Source of the DNA: DT-111 sp965263225
Lineage (GTDB): Bacteria > Bacteroidota > Bacteroidia > Chitinophagales > Saprospiraceae
NCBI GenBank assembly: GCA_965263225.1
Contig: CBDHHG010000035.1
Location: 434,001 to 498,000, forward strand
Direction of reading: 5' to 3'
DNA length: 64,000 nt
Under the pieces are notes generated by a model that saw only the letters and a list, made by a program, of their open reading frames with translations, was not told the DNA's origin and made no database searches. This document shows positions 28,632 to 36,877 of this stretch, piece after piece. Every line of letters begins with the position of its first letter. Position 1 is the stretch's first letter. The position numbers and the translations under genes are program-made.

Positions 28632-28665
28632 GAAGAGGAATGTAAGCCATCTATCCTTCCTCTTC
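28632..28665. terminator. Possible shared terminator of convergent genes
   Basis: Perfect 9-bp arms GAAGAGGAA (28632-28640) and TTCCTCTTC (28657-28665) lie between the serine hydrolase end and the end of the convergent alpha/beta hydrolase, whose last codons they overlap. No clear T-run follows. Confidence 0.4.
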
Positions 28666-30051
28666 CTCTCCCTTTTCTTCCTGAAAAATCCCAATTCTTT
28701 CCATGTTTAAATCCACAGCATCAAACAATTGACGGATGGTGCTACGTATTTTGTACTGCTTCATGCTATTGACTTCAGCCCTGGTCAACCAATAAGAAAT
28801 ATGGGTCACGGGTGAAAATCGACTGACAATGGACTGTAATTGACCTTCGTAACTTGCTTTCACGTCCTTGATACCCAAACCCATTGAACTTCCCAAGGGG
28901 CCGCCGATGAAGTCCCCTGGGTAGTAGATATTCGTCCAAAGGGTAGGGGCAAAGGCTGCGGCGTGATGTAAAAAAAAGCGCTGCGATGTAAAACTTGGAT
29001 AGTAATACTTGTTGTCCTCTTGCAATGGGGGGCAGGTGAGGAGTTCTCGTTCCTGTTTTCTTTCTTGAAAATCATCTTCGCTATCAGATAGTAAAAAAGA
29101 ACCATGGGCCAAAGGTGATCCGAGGGTAACCAGATCCGTGATCAGCCAGGGATTTCCAGCTTCTCGTAGGGCTTTCCAGCAGGCTACCTGATGTTCTCTG
29201 AAGCACTGTCTTAAGGAAGCAATCGTTTCTTCTTCTTTATTGGCGTCTATAGCTGCTTCCAGTTCATCGGCAGCTTCTCTGACGGCATCAAAGTATTTTG
29301 GATCCACTTCTTTACCTGGAGCATAGGTTTGATTATAGTAAGTCCACAGGTAAGTGATGATATCATAGGCAATGACGCTTCCTAGGCTATGGCCTACGAC
29401 TACGATTCGATCATAGTGTTTCTCACCGTTTTCATCGGGTTCATGCAGCTTCTTCAATAAAGCTATCCCTTCATGTCTGATGGCTTGTCTTTCACGGATA
29501 TTCGAAGGATTTGGAGTGAGGTAGCGGGCGGCGTCACCAATGTAGCTGATTAAGGTGCGTTGTAGCCAGATTAGCACGGTGGTCCCTAGCAAGCTATAGG
29601 CTTTTCCGCGTAGGCCGTCTCCGAAGGGGTTCTCATCGGCATTTGAAAAGAAGATTAATACGCCTGTCACGATGCCTAAGGTTAAAATCCAGGAGAAAAA
29701 CCAGACGAGGACCAGGCGCTTAGGGACTTGCCAGGGCCATTTCAATAAAAGCGTCCTAAACCAAGGAATGATGTGACCGATATTAGTACCCTGCATGTTG
29801 AAGGCCCAATAGTACTCATAGAAGTCGGTGGTAGGCCGTCGTTTTTCACCTGCTAAAACCAGTCTTCGAAGTTCATAGGAGTCAGAAACTTGATCCGGTT
29901 TGCTCCAATAATTCTTTTTGTACTCGGTAATTTCACCCTTCTTGATACGTTCAGATGCTTCATACTTGACTAGAGTATCCACAAAACCACGGAGCGTGGA
30001 CATTGGCTTTTGCTCTCCAATTCCGTGAATAATTACGACGGCCTGTCTCAT
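28651..30051 (-). CDS. Membrane-associated alpha/beta hydrolase
   Basis: A 466-residue protein with an alpha/beta hydrolase fold interrupted by two membrane segments. It opens with the strand and oxyanion region AVVIIHGIGEQ, has hydrophobic segments at about 112-135 (LVLVWFFSWILTLGIVTGVLIFF) and 150-170, and the nucleophile elbow GHSLGSV with Ser222. LVTLGSPLAHG and a late SPVTHISYW (a candidate His) complete a lipase-like plan. The C-terminus is very acidic (EEKGEEEEG). It may be a lipase or esterase, or a protein handling lipid-linked material at the membrane; the substrate cannot be told. It stands alone between convergent and divergent neighbours. Confidence 0.7.
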   Translation of the reverse strand: MRQAVVIIHGIGEQKPMSTLRGFVDTLVKYEASERIKKGEITEYKKNYWSKPDQVSDSYELRRLVLAGEKRRPTTDFYEYYWAFNMQGTNIGHIIPWFRTLLLKWPWQVPKRLVLVWFFSWILTLGIVTGVLIFFSNADENPFGDGLRGKAYSLLGTTVLIWLQRTLISYIGDAARYLTPNPSNIRERQAIRHEGIALLKKLHEPDENGEKHYDRIVVVGHSLGSVIAYDIITYLWTYYNQTYAPGKEVDPKYFDAVREAADELEAAIDANKEEETIASLRQCFREHQVACWKALREAGNPWLITDLVTLGSPLAHGSFLLSDSEDDFQERKQERELLTCPPLQEDNKYYYPSFTSQRFFLHHAAAFAPTLWTNIYYPGDFIGGPLGSSMGLGIKDVKASYEGQLQSIVSRFSPVTHISYWLTRAEVNSMKQYKIRSTIRQLFDAVDLNMERIGIFQEEKGEEEEG

Positions 30052-30156
30052 GACACTGATATTTTAATGCTCTTGCGCTAAATCTAAGCAATACTTTCAG
30101 CTCAAGTAAGATAATGCCTGTTTTTGTACCAAGAAGGGATCCATTCTCTCGTCATA

Positions 30157-31581
30157 CTACTTTTTCCCGTTAATACCTGTGCCACTAATGAAAATGGCAG
30201 AATCATATCGTCCATCTTTTTGATCAGCGATGGCCATTACCAAGTGATAGGTCTCATTCGGGGTCACTTGAACTTTTGCCTGTAGAGGTACGGAAAAGCC
30301 ATCATATTGCCAGGCCTTAAAAACTTTTGGATCCTTTTCTAAACTGTTTGGGCGATAGAGGTGTGGGTTTTTCTTATGATTAATGTTGGCTACGCTAACC
30401 TCTTCTCCATTGGGCAATACTGCCAAATTCTTGATGTCAACAATATATGGATCAATAGCCTTAAGATATTCGCCGGCCTTTTTTCCGAATTTTTGGCGAA
30501 AAACACCCACATAGCCTCGGCGATTGATATATGGCTTTTCAGATATGCTCTTTAGCTCCGCTAATACGGCATCTGGTAATTCTAATTCAGCCGAAAGGCG
30601 TTCAAATGCCTCAGGACTGAGTTGGATGTCCTTGGCGTCGACAATGCCTTTGCCGGATATGAAGAAGCCGAATACATCATGAAAGGTGAGATATTCCGGG
30701 TATTCTTCGGAAGCAAAAACGTAATTGAAAACGAGGGTATCCGCGTCGATTTGAATATCAAACTCCAAGATACAGGGGTCAAAGAGTTTTTTACTCTTTG
30801 GAAACAGGCTTAGTATTTTGGGGTCGGTCACAGCCTTCTTTGATCCTTCGAACGACTTGTTGGGTTTGTCATTGGGACCGACTGCGTTGGCAGCCAGGCC
30901 CGTTGTCAACATCAGCCCTTCAAAAATGCCAATTACACCTTCCTCTTCTTTGAAGTAGAGATAAGGCTTGGTCAGCTTGGTAGTGTCATTGATTTCCAGG
31001 TTAGTGATCTTGACCCCTTCACCTTGGAGGAACTGTGTGACATCCTCAGTGGAATTAGGGTTCTCAAGATGTACCTCCGTCTTCACGGTATCTAAGATCG
31101 CCCGTTTAGTTGGGCTAAGAAAGGCGAGCGGATCGCCTTCAGAATAGCTGATTACAAAACCGTGGAAAAGCTGTCTCGCCTCTGCCTCCGTTTCACATTT
31201 GGTTTGGCGATAAGCTTTCCAGCTAATGAAAAATTTGCGATTCCAGAGATCGGGTATCAGTGCTGTAAGTTTGGTCAATCGTGCGCTGTGCAAGGCCTTA
31301 AAGGTCTGCCCTTTAGGGAAGTCAGTAAAGTAGTAATCGATCGATTCAATCTTCTTTCCTTGTAGTTCTTTCAAAAGTGCAGGCTTGGATACGGAAGAAG
31401 TTCCATAGGCCATTTTTAACACCAACTGGTTCTTTTTAGGAGTTGGGGTATAGCTTTCGATTTCAGCTAAAAGAACTTCGTCAAATTGGATGACCTGTTG
31501 CCCAAAGACAGCAGGGCTGAGGAGAATCAGTAGCAATCCGATCCAAATCGATTGTAGGGTTGATGTGGGGTGCATAAACAT
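30157..31581 (-). CDS. Choice-of-anchor L domain exported protein
   Basis: A 474-residue secreted protein with a signal peptide (IWIGLLLILLSPAVFG). Residues ~185-460 form the choice-of-anchor L domain: VKITNLEINDTTKL, GIFEGLMLTTGLAANAVGPND, LEFDIQIDADTLVFNYVFASEEYPEYLTFHDVFGFFISGKG, and the closing YHLVMAIADQKDGRYDSAIFISG. This domain is common in Bacteroidota surface proteins, usually with a C-terminal anchoring tail; here no T9SS tail is seen and the protein ends at the domain. The first ~170 residues have no recognised family. The function is unknown. ATG 31575 (six bases in) is an equally good start. Confidence 0.8.
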   Translation of the reverse strand: MFMHPTSTLQSIWIGLLLILLSPAVFGQQVIQFDEVLLAEIESYTPTPKKNQLVLKMAYGTSSVSKPALLKELQGKKIESIDYYFTDFPKGQTFKALHSARLTKLTALIPDLWNRKFFISWKAYRQTKCETEAEARQLFHGFVISYSEGDPLAFLSPTKRAILDTVKTEVHLENPNSTEDVTQFLQGEGVKITNLEINDTTKLTKPYLYFKEEEGVIGIFEGLMLTTGLAANAVGPNDKPNKSFEGSKKAVTDPKILSLFPKSKKLFDPCILEFDIQIDADTLVFNYVFASEEYPEYLTFHDVFGFFISGKGIVDAKDIQLSPEAFERLSAELELPDAVLAELKSISEKPYINRRGYVGVFRQKFGKKAGEYLKAIDPYIVDIKNLAVLPNGEEVSVANINHKKNPHLYRPNSLEKDPKVFKAWQYDGFSVPLQAKVQVTPNETYHLVMAIADQKDGRYDSAIFISGTGINGKK

Positions 31582-31731
31582 TTGATTTATGGTTATTGAA
31601 TGCTGGATGGGATCAATAAACTAACCCCTGCTCGAAAGAGACGAAACAGCGGGTTTTGTAGCAAGTAAATCCACCAAAGGGGCGGAACTGGCCACATTTT
31701 GTTAGCAGTTTTTCACCATGTCCAAAAGCTG

Positions 31732-31755
31732 TTTATCGCTTTTGGTAGGATGATC
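31732..31755. terminator. Hairpin after the cNMP/AlbA_2 gene
   Basis: Perfect 8-bp arms CCAAAAGC (31732-31739) and GCTTTTGG (31748-31755) lie about 55 bases beyond the stop of the minus-strand gene. A weak terminator is likely; 31582-31810 holds nothing else I recognise. Confidence 0.4.
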
Positions 31756-31810
31756 GGGACCTTTTTTTGTTGGAATAGAGCGCAAACTGATTGCAATTTA
31801 CATATTAATA

Positions 31811-32707
31811 CTATTCTGCATAAAAACGTTCCCGAATATAACCATAAACTTTTGATAAAGGTAGTGCGGTGCTTGCTGGACCAGTACGGATATAGAAATA
31901 TCCTTGCTGCCCATCTTGCAAATAAGCGGGTTTGGGGGCGGGCTGGCAATCGATACGCAATAAGTGTTTTCCACCGATCTGTTCTATTGAAAAGTGTAGA
32001 TAGCTAGTAAAGGTAGGGCCAATTTTATCCTTAATCAACTTGGTGAGATGTAGGAGGAGTTTGTCATGATTGGGAAATTGATCATTTTTCAAATCGAGTA
32101 CCTCACCATCATCGGAGACTCCAATCAGCAGGATACCGCCATGGGTGTTCATAAAGGCTGCAATAGTCTTCAGTGACGTATGTTCCAGCTTAGGGTCCTT
32201 TTTATTAGAAAATAAGTTCCAACGCAATGTCGACTTGAATTCAACCTGATCGTTTTCCCCATTGCGGATAATCTCTTCTGTAGAAATTTGCTCTTTGGAA
32301 CGGAGGTAGGTAGTAAGCCGCTTTGCCAGGGTACGCAAGATGACTAAGGCCACTTCTGCCGGTACGAATGATTGATCAAAGAGTTTCTCACCACTCATAC
32401 AGATAACAATGGAGTCTTCAACAGCTCGAACGGAGCCAGACCGGAAATCCTGGTTAATGATGCCTATCTCCCCAAATAGCTCACCGGCTTCCATCTCTTT
32501 GAAGGTATTATCAGGTAAATGCAAACTGAACCGACCTTGCTCAATGAAGAAGAGGTAGTTGGGTTGCATATTGGTATCAAAAACCAATTCTCCCTCTGAG
32601 TACGTTCTTCTCTCGGTGAGAGAAAGTAATAGTTGAACATGATCCACCGGTAGAGCGGAGAAGATCTCATGTTGTAATAAAATGGAAGAGGCAGGTAGTT
32701 GTGGCAT
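31811..32707 (-). CDS. Cyclic nucleotide-binding domain fused to AlbA_2 (Schlafen-like) domain
   Basis: A 298-residue soluble protein of two parts. Residues ~12-115 are a cyclic nucleotide-binding (Crp-like) domain: LPVDHVQLLLSLTERRTYSEGELVF and the phosphate-binding cassette GELFGEIGIINQDFRSGSVRA. A linker helix joins it to an AlbA_2/divergent-AAA domain (~147-290): GENDQVEFKSTLRW, FMNTHGGILLIGVSDDGEV and a late CQPAPKPAYL...FYIRTGPAS segment, all typical of that family. There is no Crp helix-turn-helix. AlbA_2 domains bind nucleic acid or nucleotides and occur in regulators and defence proteins, so this looks like a ligand-gated nucleic-acid effector. That role is inference. It starts about 60 bases before the thiolase stop in the same direction. 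Confidence 0.82.
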   Translation of the reverse strand: MPQLPASSILLQHEIFSALPVDHVQLLLSLTERRTYSEGELVFDTNMQPNYLFFIEQGRFSLHLPDNTFKEMEAGELFGEIGIINQDFRSGSVRAVEDSIVICMSGEKLFDQSFVPAEVALVILRTLAKRLTTYLRSKEQISTEEIIRNGENDQVEFKSTLRWNLFSNKKDPKLEHTSLKTIAAFMNTHGGILLIGVSDDGEVLDLKNDQFPNHDKLLLHLTKLIKDKIGPTFTSYLHFSIEQIGGKHLLRIDCQPAPKPAYLQDGQQGYFYIRTGPASTALPLSKVYGYIRERFYAE

Positions 32708-32772
32708 TGCTGGTAACTGTCAATTCTTGGTACAATAATACGTTGGTAAAACCCGATTTCTGGGCTCCAGGT

Positions 32773-33981
32773 TTAAACGCGCTCAATAATTGTGGCATAT
32801 CCTTGTCCAACACCAACACACATGGCTACTAAAGCAAATTGTTTGTCTTGTTCATGCAACTCTAGAGCAGCCGTATGAAGGATGCGAGTTCCAGAAACCC
32901 CAAGCGGGTGGCCAATAGCAATCGCCCCTCCATTGGGATTAACTCTTGGATCATCATCCTGCAAACCCAGCTTGCGAGTGCAGGCTAGGACCTGTGCAGA
33001 GAAAGCTTCGTTTAGCTCCAAGATATCCATGTCTTCTAGCTTCATATTTGCTTTTTTTAAGGCCTTTAAGGAAGCACCTACCGGGCCGATGCCCATGATT
33101 CTGGGTTCTACACCTACCACCCCAGAGCTAACAATCCTCGCTAGTGGCTTTAAGTTGTACTTTTCTACGGCTGCTGAGGATGCGATTAGAGTAGCAGCAG
33201 CCCCATCATTGAGACCAGAAGCATTTCCAGCGGTAACGGTTCCGCCCTCCGCCTTGAAGGCTGTGCGGAGTTTTGCCAATACTTCGATACTCGTGTTGGG
33301 CTTTATAAATTCATCCTGGTCAAATACGATCGGATCTGCCTTTCGCTGAGGAATTTCCACAGCTACGATCTCTTTAGCTAACCTTCCCCTTTCTTGCGCT
33401 GCTGCCGCTTTTTGCTGGGACCAAAGGGCAAACTGATCTTGAGCGGTTCGACTGATATCATAGAGTTCAGCTAGATTCTCCGCAGTGACACCCATTCCAT
33501 CCACTCCATAGAGTGCTTTCATTTTCTTGTTCACAAAACGCCAACCAAAACTACTATCATGCATCTGTGCATCGCGGCCAAAGGGAGCAGACACCTTGGA
33601 TATTACCCACGGTCCTCTAGTCATATGTTCTACCCCACCGGCAATCATAAGATCTGCATCTCCAGCCTTGATCGCTCGATTGGCGTGAATGATCGCAGAC
33701 ATACCAGAGGAGCAAAGTCTATTGACGGTTTCTCCCGGCACGGACCAGGGGAGACCTGCCAACAGCAAACTCATACGAGCCACATTTCGATTGTCTTCTC
33801 CGGCTTGATTGGCACATCCTAAGATCACATCATCATAAGCCTCCTTTGGGATGTTGGCTTGTCGCTCTGTCAGAGCTTGAATGGGGATGGCACCGAGATC
33901 ATCTGTACGAATAGTGGCTAACGAACCTCTGAACTTGCCAAATGGTGTTCTGATTCCGTCAATGATGAAGCTCTCTTGCAT
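32773..33981 (-). CDS. pcaF: Thiolase, 3-oxoadipyl-CoA thiolase type
   Basis: A 402-residue thiolase that splits a 3-oxoacyl-CoA with CoA. The nucleophile Cys90 is in NRLCSSGMSA, His358 in AIGHPLGVSG, and the second catalytic Cys388 in MCVGVGQG. The CVGVGQG ending and GCANQAGEDNRNVARMSLLLAGLP near residue 55 are closer to PcaF/PaaJ (beta-ketoadipate and phenylacetate routes) than to FadA, but no other genes of those pathways are nearby, so use in fatty-acid oxidation is also possible. Length is normal. Upstream is a good -7 box and a dyad that could bind a TetR-type repressor. Confidence 0.85.
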   Translation of the reverse strand: MQESFIIDGIRTPFGKFRGSLATIRTDDLGAIPIQALTERQANIPKEAYDDVILGCANQAGEDNRNVARMSLLLAGLPWSVPGETVNRLCSSGMSAIIHANRAIKAGDADLMIAGGVEHMTRGPWVISKVSAPFGRDAQMHDSSFGWRFVNKKMKALYGVDGMGVTAENLAELYDISRTAQDQFALWSQQKAAAAQERGRLAKEIVAVEIPQRKADPIVFDQDEFIKPNTSIEVLAKLRTAFKAEGGTVTAGNASGLNDGAAATLIASSAAVEKYNLKPLARIVSSGVVGVEPRIMGIGPVGASLKALKKANMKLEDMDILELNEAFSAQVLACTRKLGLQDDDPRVNPNGGAIAIGHPLGVSGTRILHTAALELHEQDKQFALVAMCVGVGQGYATIIERV

Positions 33982-34014
33982 GATTTAATTTGGTTTAGTT
34001 TAGATGAAGTATGG

Positions 34015-34022
34015 CAAAAGTA
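34015..34022 (-). promoter_or_regulatory. -7 box of the thiolase promoter
   Basis: On the minus strand TACTTTTG matches TAnnTTTG, about 33 bases before the start codon. A clear TTG at -33 is missing, so the call is moderate. Confidence 0.45.
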
Positions 34023-34061
34023 AATAAATTTCGATGATGCACACTTATCAGAACCTTGAAA

Positions 34062-34075
34062 AACGAACGTTTGTT
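34062..34075. promoter_or_regulatory. Candidate operator dyad upstream of the thiolase gene
   Basis: AACGAACGTTTGTT is a palindrome with two mismatched positions, lying about 40 bases upstream of the -7 box. Its size and symmetry fit a TetR-family repressor site of the kind that controls acyl-CoA genes; the regulator is unknown. Confidence 0.4.
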
Positions 34076-34224
34076 CTTGCTTGTTTTTTCAAAAGCTTAA
34101 GAATGTTTTGATAGATATGAGGTTTGGATAAGATTTGACATTTTGTTTAGCTTTTAGGTGTATAAGTTCAACAAAAAAGCCTTGATCAAAGTTATGGAGG
34201 GAACTTTCAATAAAAAGAATACTG

Positions 34225-35163
34225 ATGAAAAAGAACTTCTTAATGTACAATCTTGCCATCCTAATGGCGTTCTCATTCTTATTTGTGGCTTGCAACAATG
34301 ACGATGACGATCCGCAACCAGAACCACAAAGTATTGTAGAAATTGCCGCAGCTGATGCTCAATTCAGTACATTGGTGGACGCGCTTGCCAGAGTAGACCT
34401 AGTATCTGTTTTGGAAGGTGCAGGCCCTTTCACTGTATTTGCTCCCACAAATGCTGCTTTCGATGCTTTGGGTGTAGACTTATCAACTATCAGCGATGAA
34501 GATCTAACTGAAATTCTTTTGTATCACGTATTGGGTGCAGAGGTGACTTCAGGTCAAATTCAAGAAGGACAAACATACGTAACGACTGCCGCTACTACTG
34601 GCCCTGGTAACAATCAGTTGTCTATGTTAATTGAAAAAGCAGGTACTGCAGTAACTATCAATGGTGATATCTCGGTTTCTACTCCAAATATCGATGCAAC
34701 AAACGGCGTAATCCATGTAGTAAATAAGGTGATCACTCCACTAGATGTAGTCGGACATGCCGCTGCCAATAGTGCTTTTACTAGTTTGGTAGGCGCACTA
34801 GGCGAAGCGGATGGTGATTTGGTAAGCGTTTTGCAGAGTGATGGTCCTTTCACTGTATTTGCACCAGTTAATGACGCTTTTGCAGCTATCCAAACTACCG
34901 TTGACGGTTTGACAACTGAACAGTTGGCTAAAGTATTAACTTACCACGTAGTGGCAGGAGCAAATGTCCGTTCTACTGATTTAACGGATGGTCAAGTGGT
35001 ATCTACAGTAAATACACCAACTACTTTCACTGTAAATCTGAATAACGAAGTTACGATTACTGATGCTAATGGAGATGTTTCTACTGTTGTATTGACGGAT
35101 GTACAGGCTACAAATGGTGTGATTCACGTATTGAATAAAGTAATTGTTCCTAATAATCTTTAG
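34225..35163 (+). CDS. Lipoprotein with two fasciclin domains
   Basis: A 312-residue exported lipoprotein: signal MKKNFLMYNLAILMAFSFLFVACNN with the lipobox cysteine at residue 23, an acidic linker (NDDDDPQPEPQ), then two fasciclin (FAS1) domains (about 35-170 and 175-311). Each has the FAS1 hallmarks: DGPFTVFAPxNxAF (seen as GAGPFTVFAPTNAAF and SDGPFTVFAPVNDAF), a LTYHV/LLYHV strand and a closing NGVIHVxNKVI. FAS1 domains mediate adhesion or matrix contact, so the protein probably works at the cell surface. A stem-loop terminator follows, so it is a single-gene unit. Confidence 0.92.
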   Translation: MKKNFLMYNLAILMAFSFLFVACNNDDDDPQPEPQSIVEIAAADAQFSTLVDALARVDLVSVLEGAGPFTVFAPTNAAFDALGVDLSTISDEDLTEILLYHVLGAEVTSGQIQEGQTYVTTAATTGPGNNQLSMLIEKAGTAVTINGDISVSTPNIDATNGVIHVVNKVITPLDVVGHAAANSAFTSLVGALGEADGDLVSVLQSDGPFTVFAPVNDAFAAIQTTVDGLTTEQLAKVLTYHVVAGANVRSTDLTDGQVVSTVNTPTTFTVNLNNEVTITDANGDVSTVVLTDVQATNGVIHVLNKVIVPNNL

Positions 35164-35221
35164 GACGCCTACCTAGTCTAGATCCAGCCGCTGAGCGGAT
35201 GGATGGATATACCTAATAAAG

Positions 35222-35250
35222 TAAGGGGTGATGCATCGCATTGCCCCTTA
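35222..35250 (+). terminator. Terminator after the fasciclin gene
   Basis: Arms 35222-35234 and 35238-35250 (11 of 13 pairs, TAAGGGG / CCCCTTA base, 3-nt loop) form a strong hairpin 58 bases after the stop codon. Confidence 0.65.
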
Positions 35251-35381
35251 TCTGTTTAGCCCATTGTTTGGAAGACCGCTTAAGATCAACAGAAGTCTGC
35301 CAAGAAATCAGCATCTTTGTCCCAGAATGTATCTGTCACTTGATGGAGCAATAGAGTATCCACCAGCTTAATTATTCCTAT

Positions 35382-36053
35382 ATGCAAACGCCAACCAAAA
35401 TCACCATTACTATTTCAGAGGAGATCGGGACGGTATCAGGTTTATTGATAAAACCTTCGGATGCGATAGCGTTGCTGGTCTTGAGTCATGGAGCCGGGGC
35501 GGGAATGGAACATCATTTCATGGAAGCCTTAGCCCAGGCGCTTGCCGTTCATGGTATTGCCACCTTGCGCTTCAATTTTCCTTACATGGAGAAAGGCAAA
35601 GGAGCACCAGATCGACCTAAGAAAGCACATCCTGCCATAAAGGCGGCCATCACTGCTGCCGAGACACATGCCTCGGGGCTCAAGATCCTGGCAGGAGGAA
35701 AATCTTTTGGCGGTCGGATGACTTCTCAGGTTGCCGCAGTAGATGAGTTGGGGCCAGTAAAGGGTATAATTTACTTCGGGTTCCCCTTGCATCCCGCAGG
35801 CAAGCCAAGCACAGAACGTGCGGCACATCTGAAGGACATTAAGCTGCCGCAACTATTTTTGCAGGGTACACGAGATACCTTGGCTCGCTATGATCTCATA
35901 GAAACGGTTTGCTCTGACCTGGACAAAGCAAAGCTAATCAAGATGGAAGGAGGGGATCATTCTTTCAAGACGCTTAAGCGATCAGGAATCAGTCCTGAAG
36001 AGGTCTTGGAAAAATTGGCCGCAGAAACGGCATCCTTTGCTGCTTCCTGCTAA
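35382..36053 (+). CDS. Small alpha/beta hydrolase, KANL3/Tex30 type
   Basis: A 223-residue cytosolic alpha/beta hydrolase. The first strand ALLVLSHGAGAGMEHHFMEALAQAL is the oxyanion segment, the nucleophile elbow is GGKSFGGRMTSQ, an acid is expected in FLQGTRDTLA, and the histidine in EGGDHSFKTLKRSG. These match the KANL3/Tex30 (dienelactone hydrolase-like) group, of unknown substrate. There is no signal peptide. It stands alone between the fasciclin terminator and a convergent Dabb gene. Confidence 0.82.
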   Translation: MQTPTKITITISEEIGTVSGLLIKPSDAIALLVLSHGAGAGMEHHFMEALAQALAVHGIATLRFNFPYMEKGKGAPDRPKKAHPAIKAAITAAETHASGLKILAGGKSFGGRMTSQVAAVDELGPVKGIIYFGFPLHPAGKPSTERAAHLKDIKLPQLFLQGTRDTLARYDLIETVCSDLDKAKLIKMEGGDHSFKTLKRSGISPEEVLEKLAAETASFAASC

Positions 36054-36073
36054 AGTCACTTTTAGGAATATTC

Positions 36074-36517
36074 TTATTCTTTCACAAAGTCGTAAGTAGC
36101 AGGAGGGCCTCCCATATATGCCTTGGCAGTCTCCTTAAGCTCTACATGCACAGGATGTTTTTGGTAGGCTTGATAAGCTTCATGGTTGGCAAAGCTCATC
36201 TGCATAATCAATTCATAATCTGACAGCGCTCGATCATCCCCTAGATTTTCGAAAGGACCTACTTCGAGATATTGTACTTCCTCAATGGCTTCTAATTTCT
36301 TAATCTCAGTAATCAAAGCCGCTTGATCCGCATCGGGCTTTAGGTTAAATAAGACGATATGAACAAGAGGAGCTACCTTCTCCTGCACAGCTTTCAGCTC
36401 CGTGAGTTCGGATTCTAAAGCCCCTATTTTTTCTTTTGCGTTTGCGAGTTCCTCCTTCATGGCAGAATCAGAACAGCTAGCCAGAAGTAGGAGGGCAAAA
36501 AGTAGAATACGATTCAT
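36074..36517 (-). CDS. Dabb (stress-responsive A/B barrel) domain lipoprotein
   Basis: A 147-residue lipoprotein. The start at 36517 is preferred because it gives MNRILLFALLLLASCSDSAM, with the lipobox cysteine at residue 15; the open frame upstream is not signal-like. A short coiled coil (ELANAKEKIGALESELTELK) precedes a Dabb ferredoxin-like dimeric barrel (~50-147) with VHIVLFNLKPDADQ, GPFENLGDDRALSDYELIMQMSF and the ending HPVHVELKETAKAYMGG. Dabb proteins bind small molecules or act as cyclases; the role here is unknown. An exported Dabb lipoprotein is a common Bacteroidota form. Confidence 0.82.
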   Translation of the reverse strand: MNRILLFALLLLASCSDSAMKEELANAKEKIGALESELTELKAVQEKVAPLVHIVLFNLKPDADQAALITEIKKLEAIEEVQYLEVGPFENLGDDRALSDYELIMQMSFANHEAYQAYQKHPVHVELKETAKAYMGGPPATYDFVKE

Positions 36518-36782
36518 AATGTTAACTCTATGTTGTTTTTGATCGAATATCAATATAAACCAAAAAAATTGGCTGTTAGCCAAAATAAGTTCAGTATATT
36601 TCTACTATTCAGCCCATTTATAGCCTGGTAATCCAAGAGAGACTGGATCGCCCCTTAGACTACCATATATCGTAATTAATTCATATCATCTCATACTAAC
36701 ATTGAACCTTCCAGCTGTACATACTGACCTACCATTTTGATCTACCTAGACTGTAAGTACGAGACATCATCTGAAAAGGCGG

Positions 36783-36806
36783 ATGTATAATTGAAAAATT
36801 ATACAT
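36783..36806. promoter_or_regulatory. Candidate operator 1 upstream of tetR
   Basis: Perfect 10-bp arms ATGTATAATT / AATTATACAT around GAAA. It lies 72 bases before the TetR start codon and shares the GAAA centre with a second dyad nearer the promoter. The rest of 36584-36877 shows only a short TTGGCT/AGCCAA inverted repeat at 36569-36583. Confidence 0.5.
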
Positions 36807-36829
36807 GATAAATAAAAATATCTATCATT

Positions 36830-36847
36830 AGCGAATGAAAATTCGCT
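36830..36847. promoter_or_regulatory. Candidate operator 2, near the tetR promoter
   Basis: Perfect 7-bp arms AGCGAAT / ATTCGCT around GAAA, ending just before the likely -33 region (TTTTG 36847-36851). It is well placed for repression of the tetR promoter. Confidence 0.45.
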
Positions 36848-36865
36848 TTTGATTTAAAAAGCCCA

Positions 36866-36873
36866 TACCTTTG
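36866..36873 (+). promoter_or_regulatory. -7 box of tetR
   Basis: TACCTTTG matches TAnnTTTG and ends 4 bases before the ATG, so the transcript would begin at or beside the start codon (leaderless). Confidence 0.6.
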
Positions 36874-36877
36874 CTTC

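Noticed and set aside
36569..36583. TTGGCT/AGCCAA inverted repeat as an operator of the Dabb gene
   Set aside because: Only six pairs, and no clear promoter nearby.
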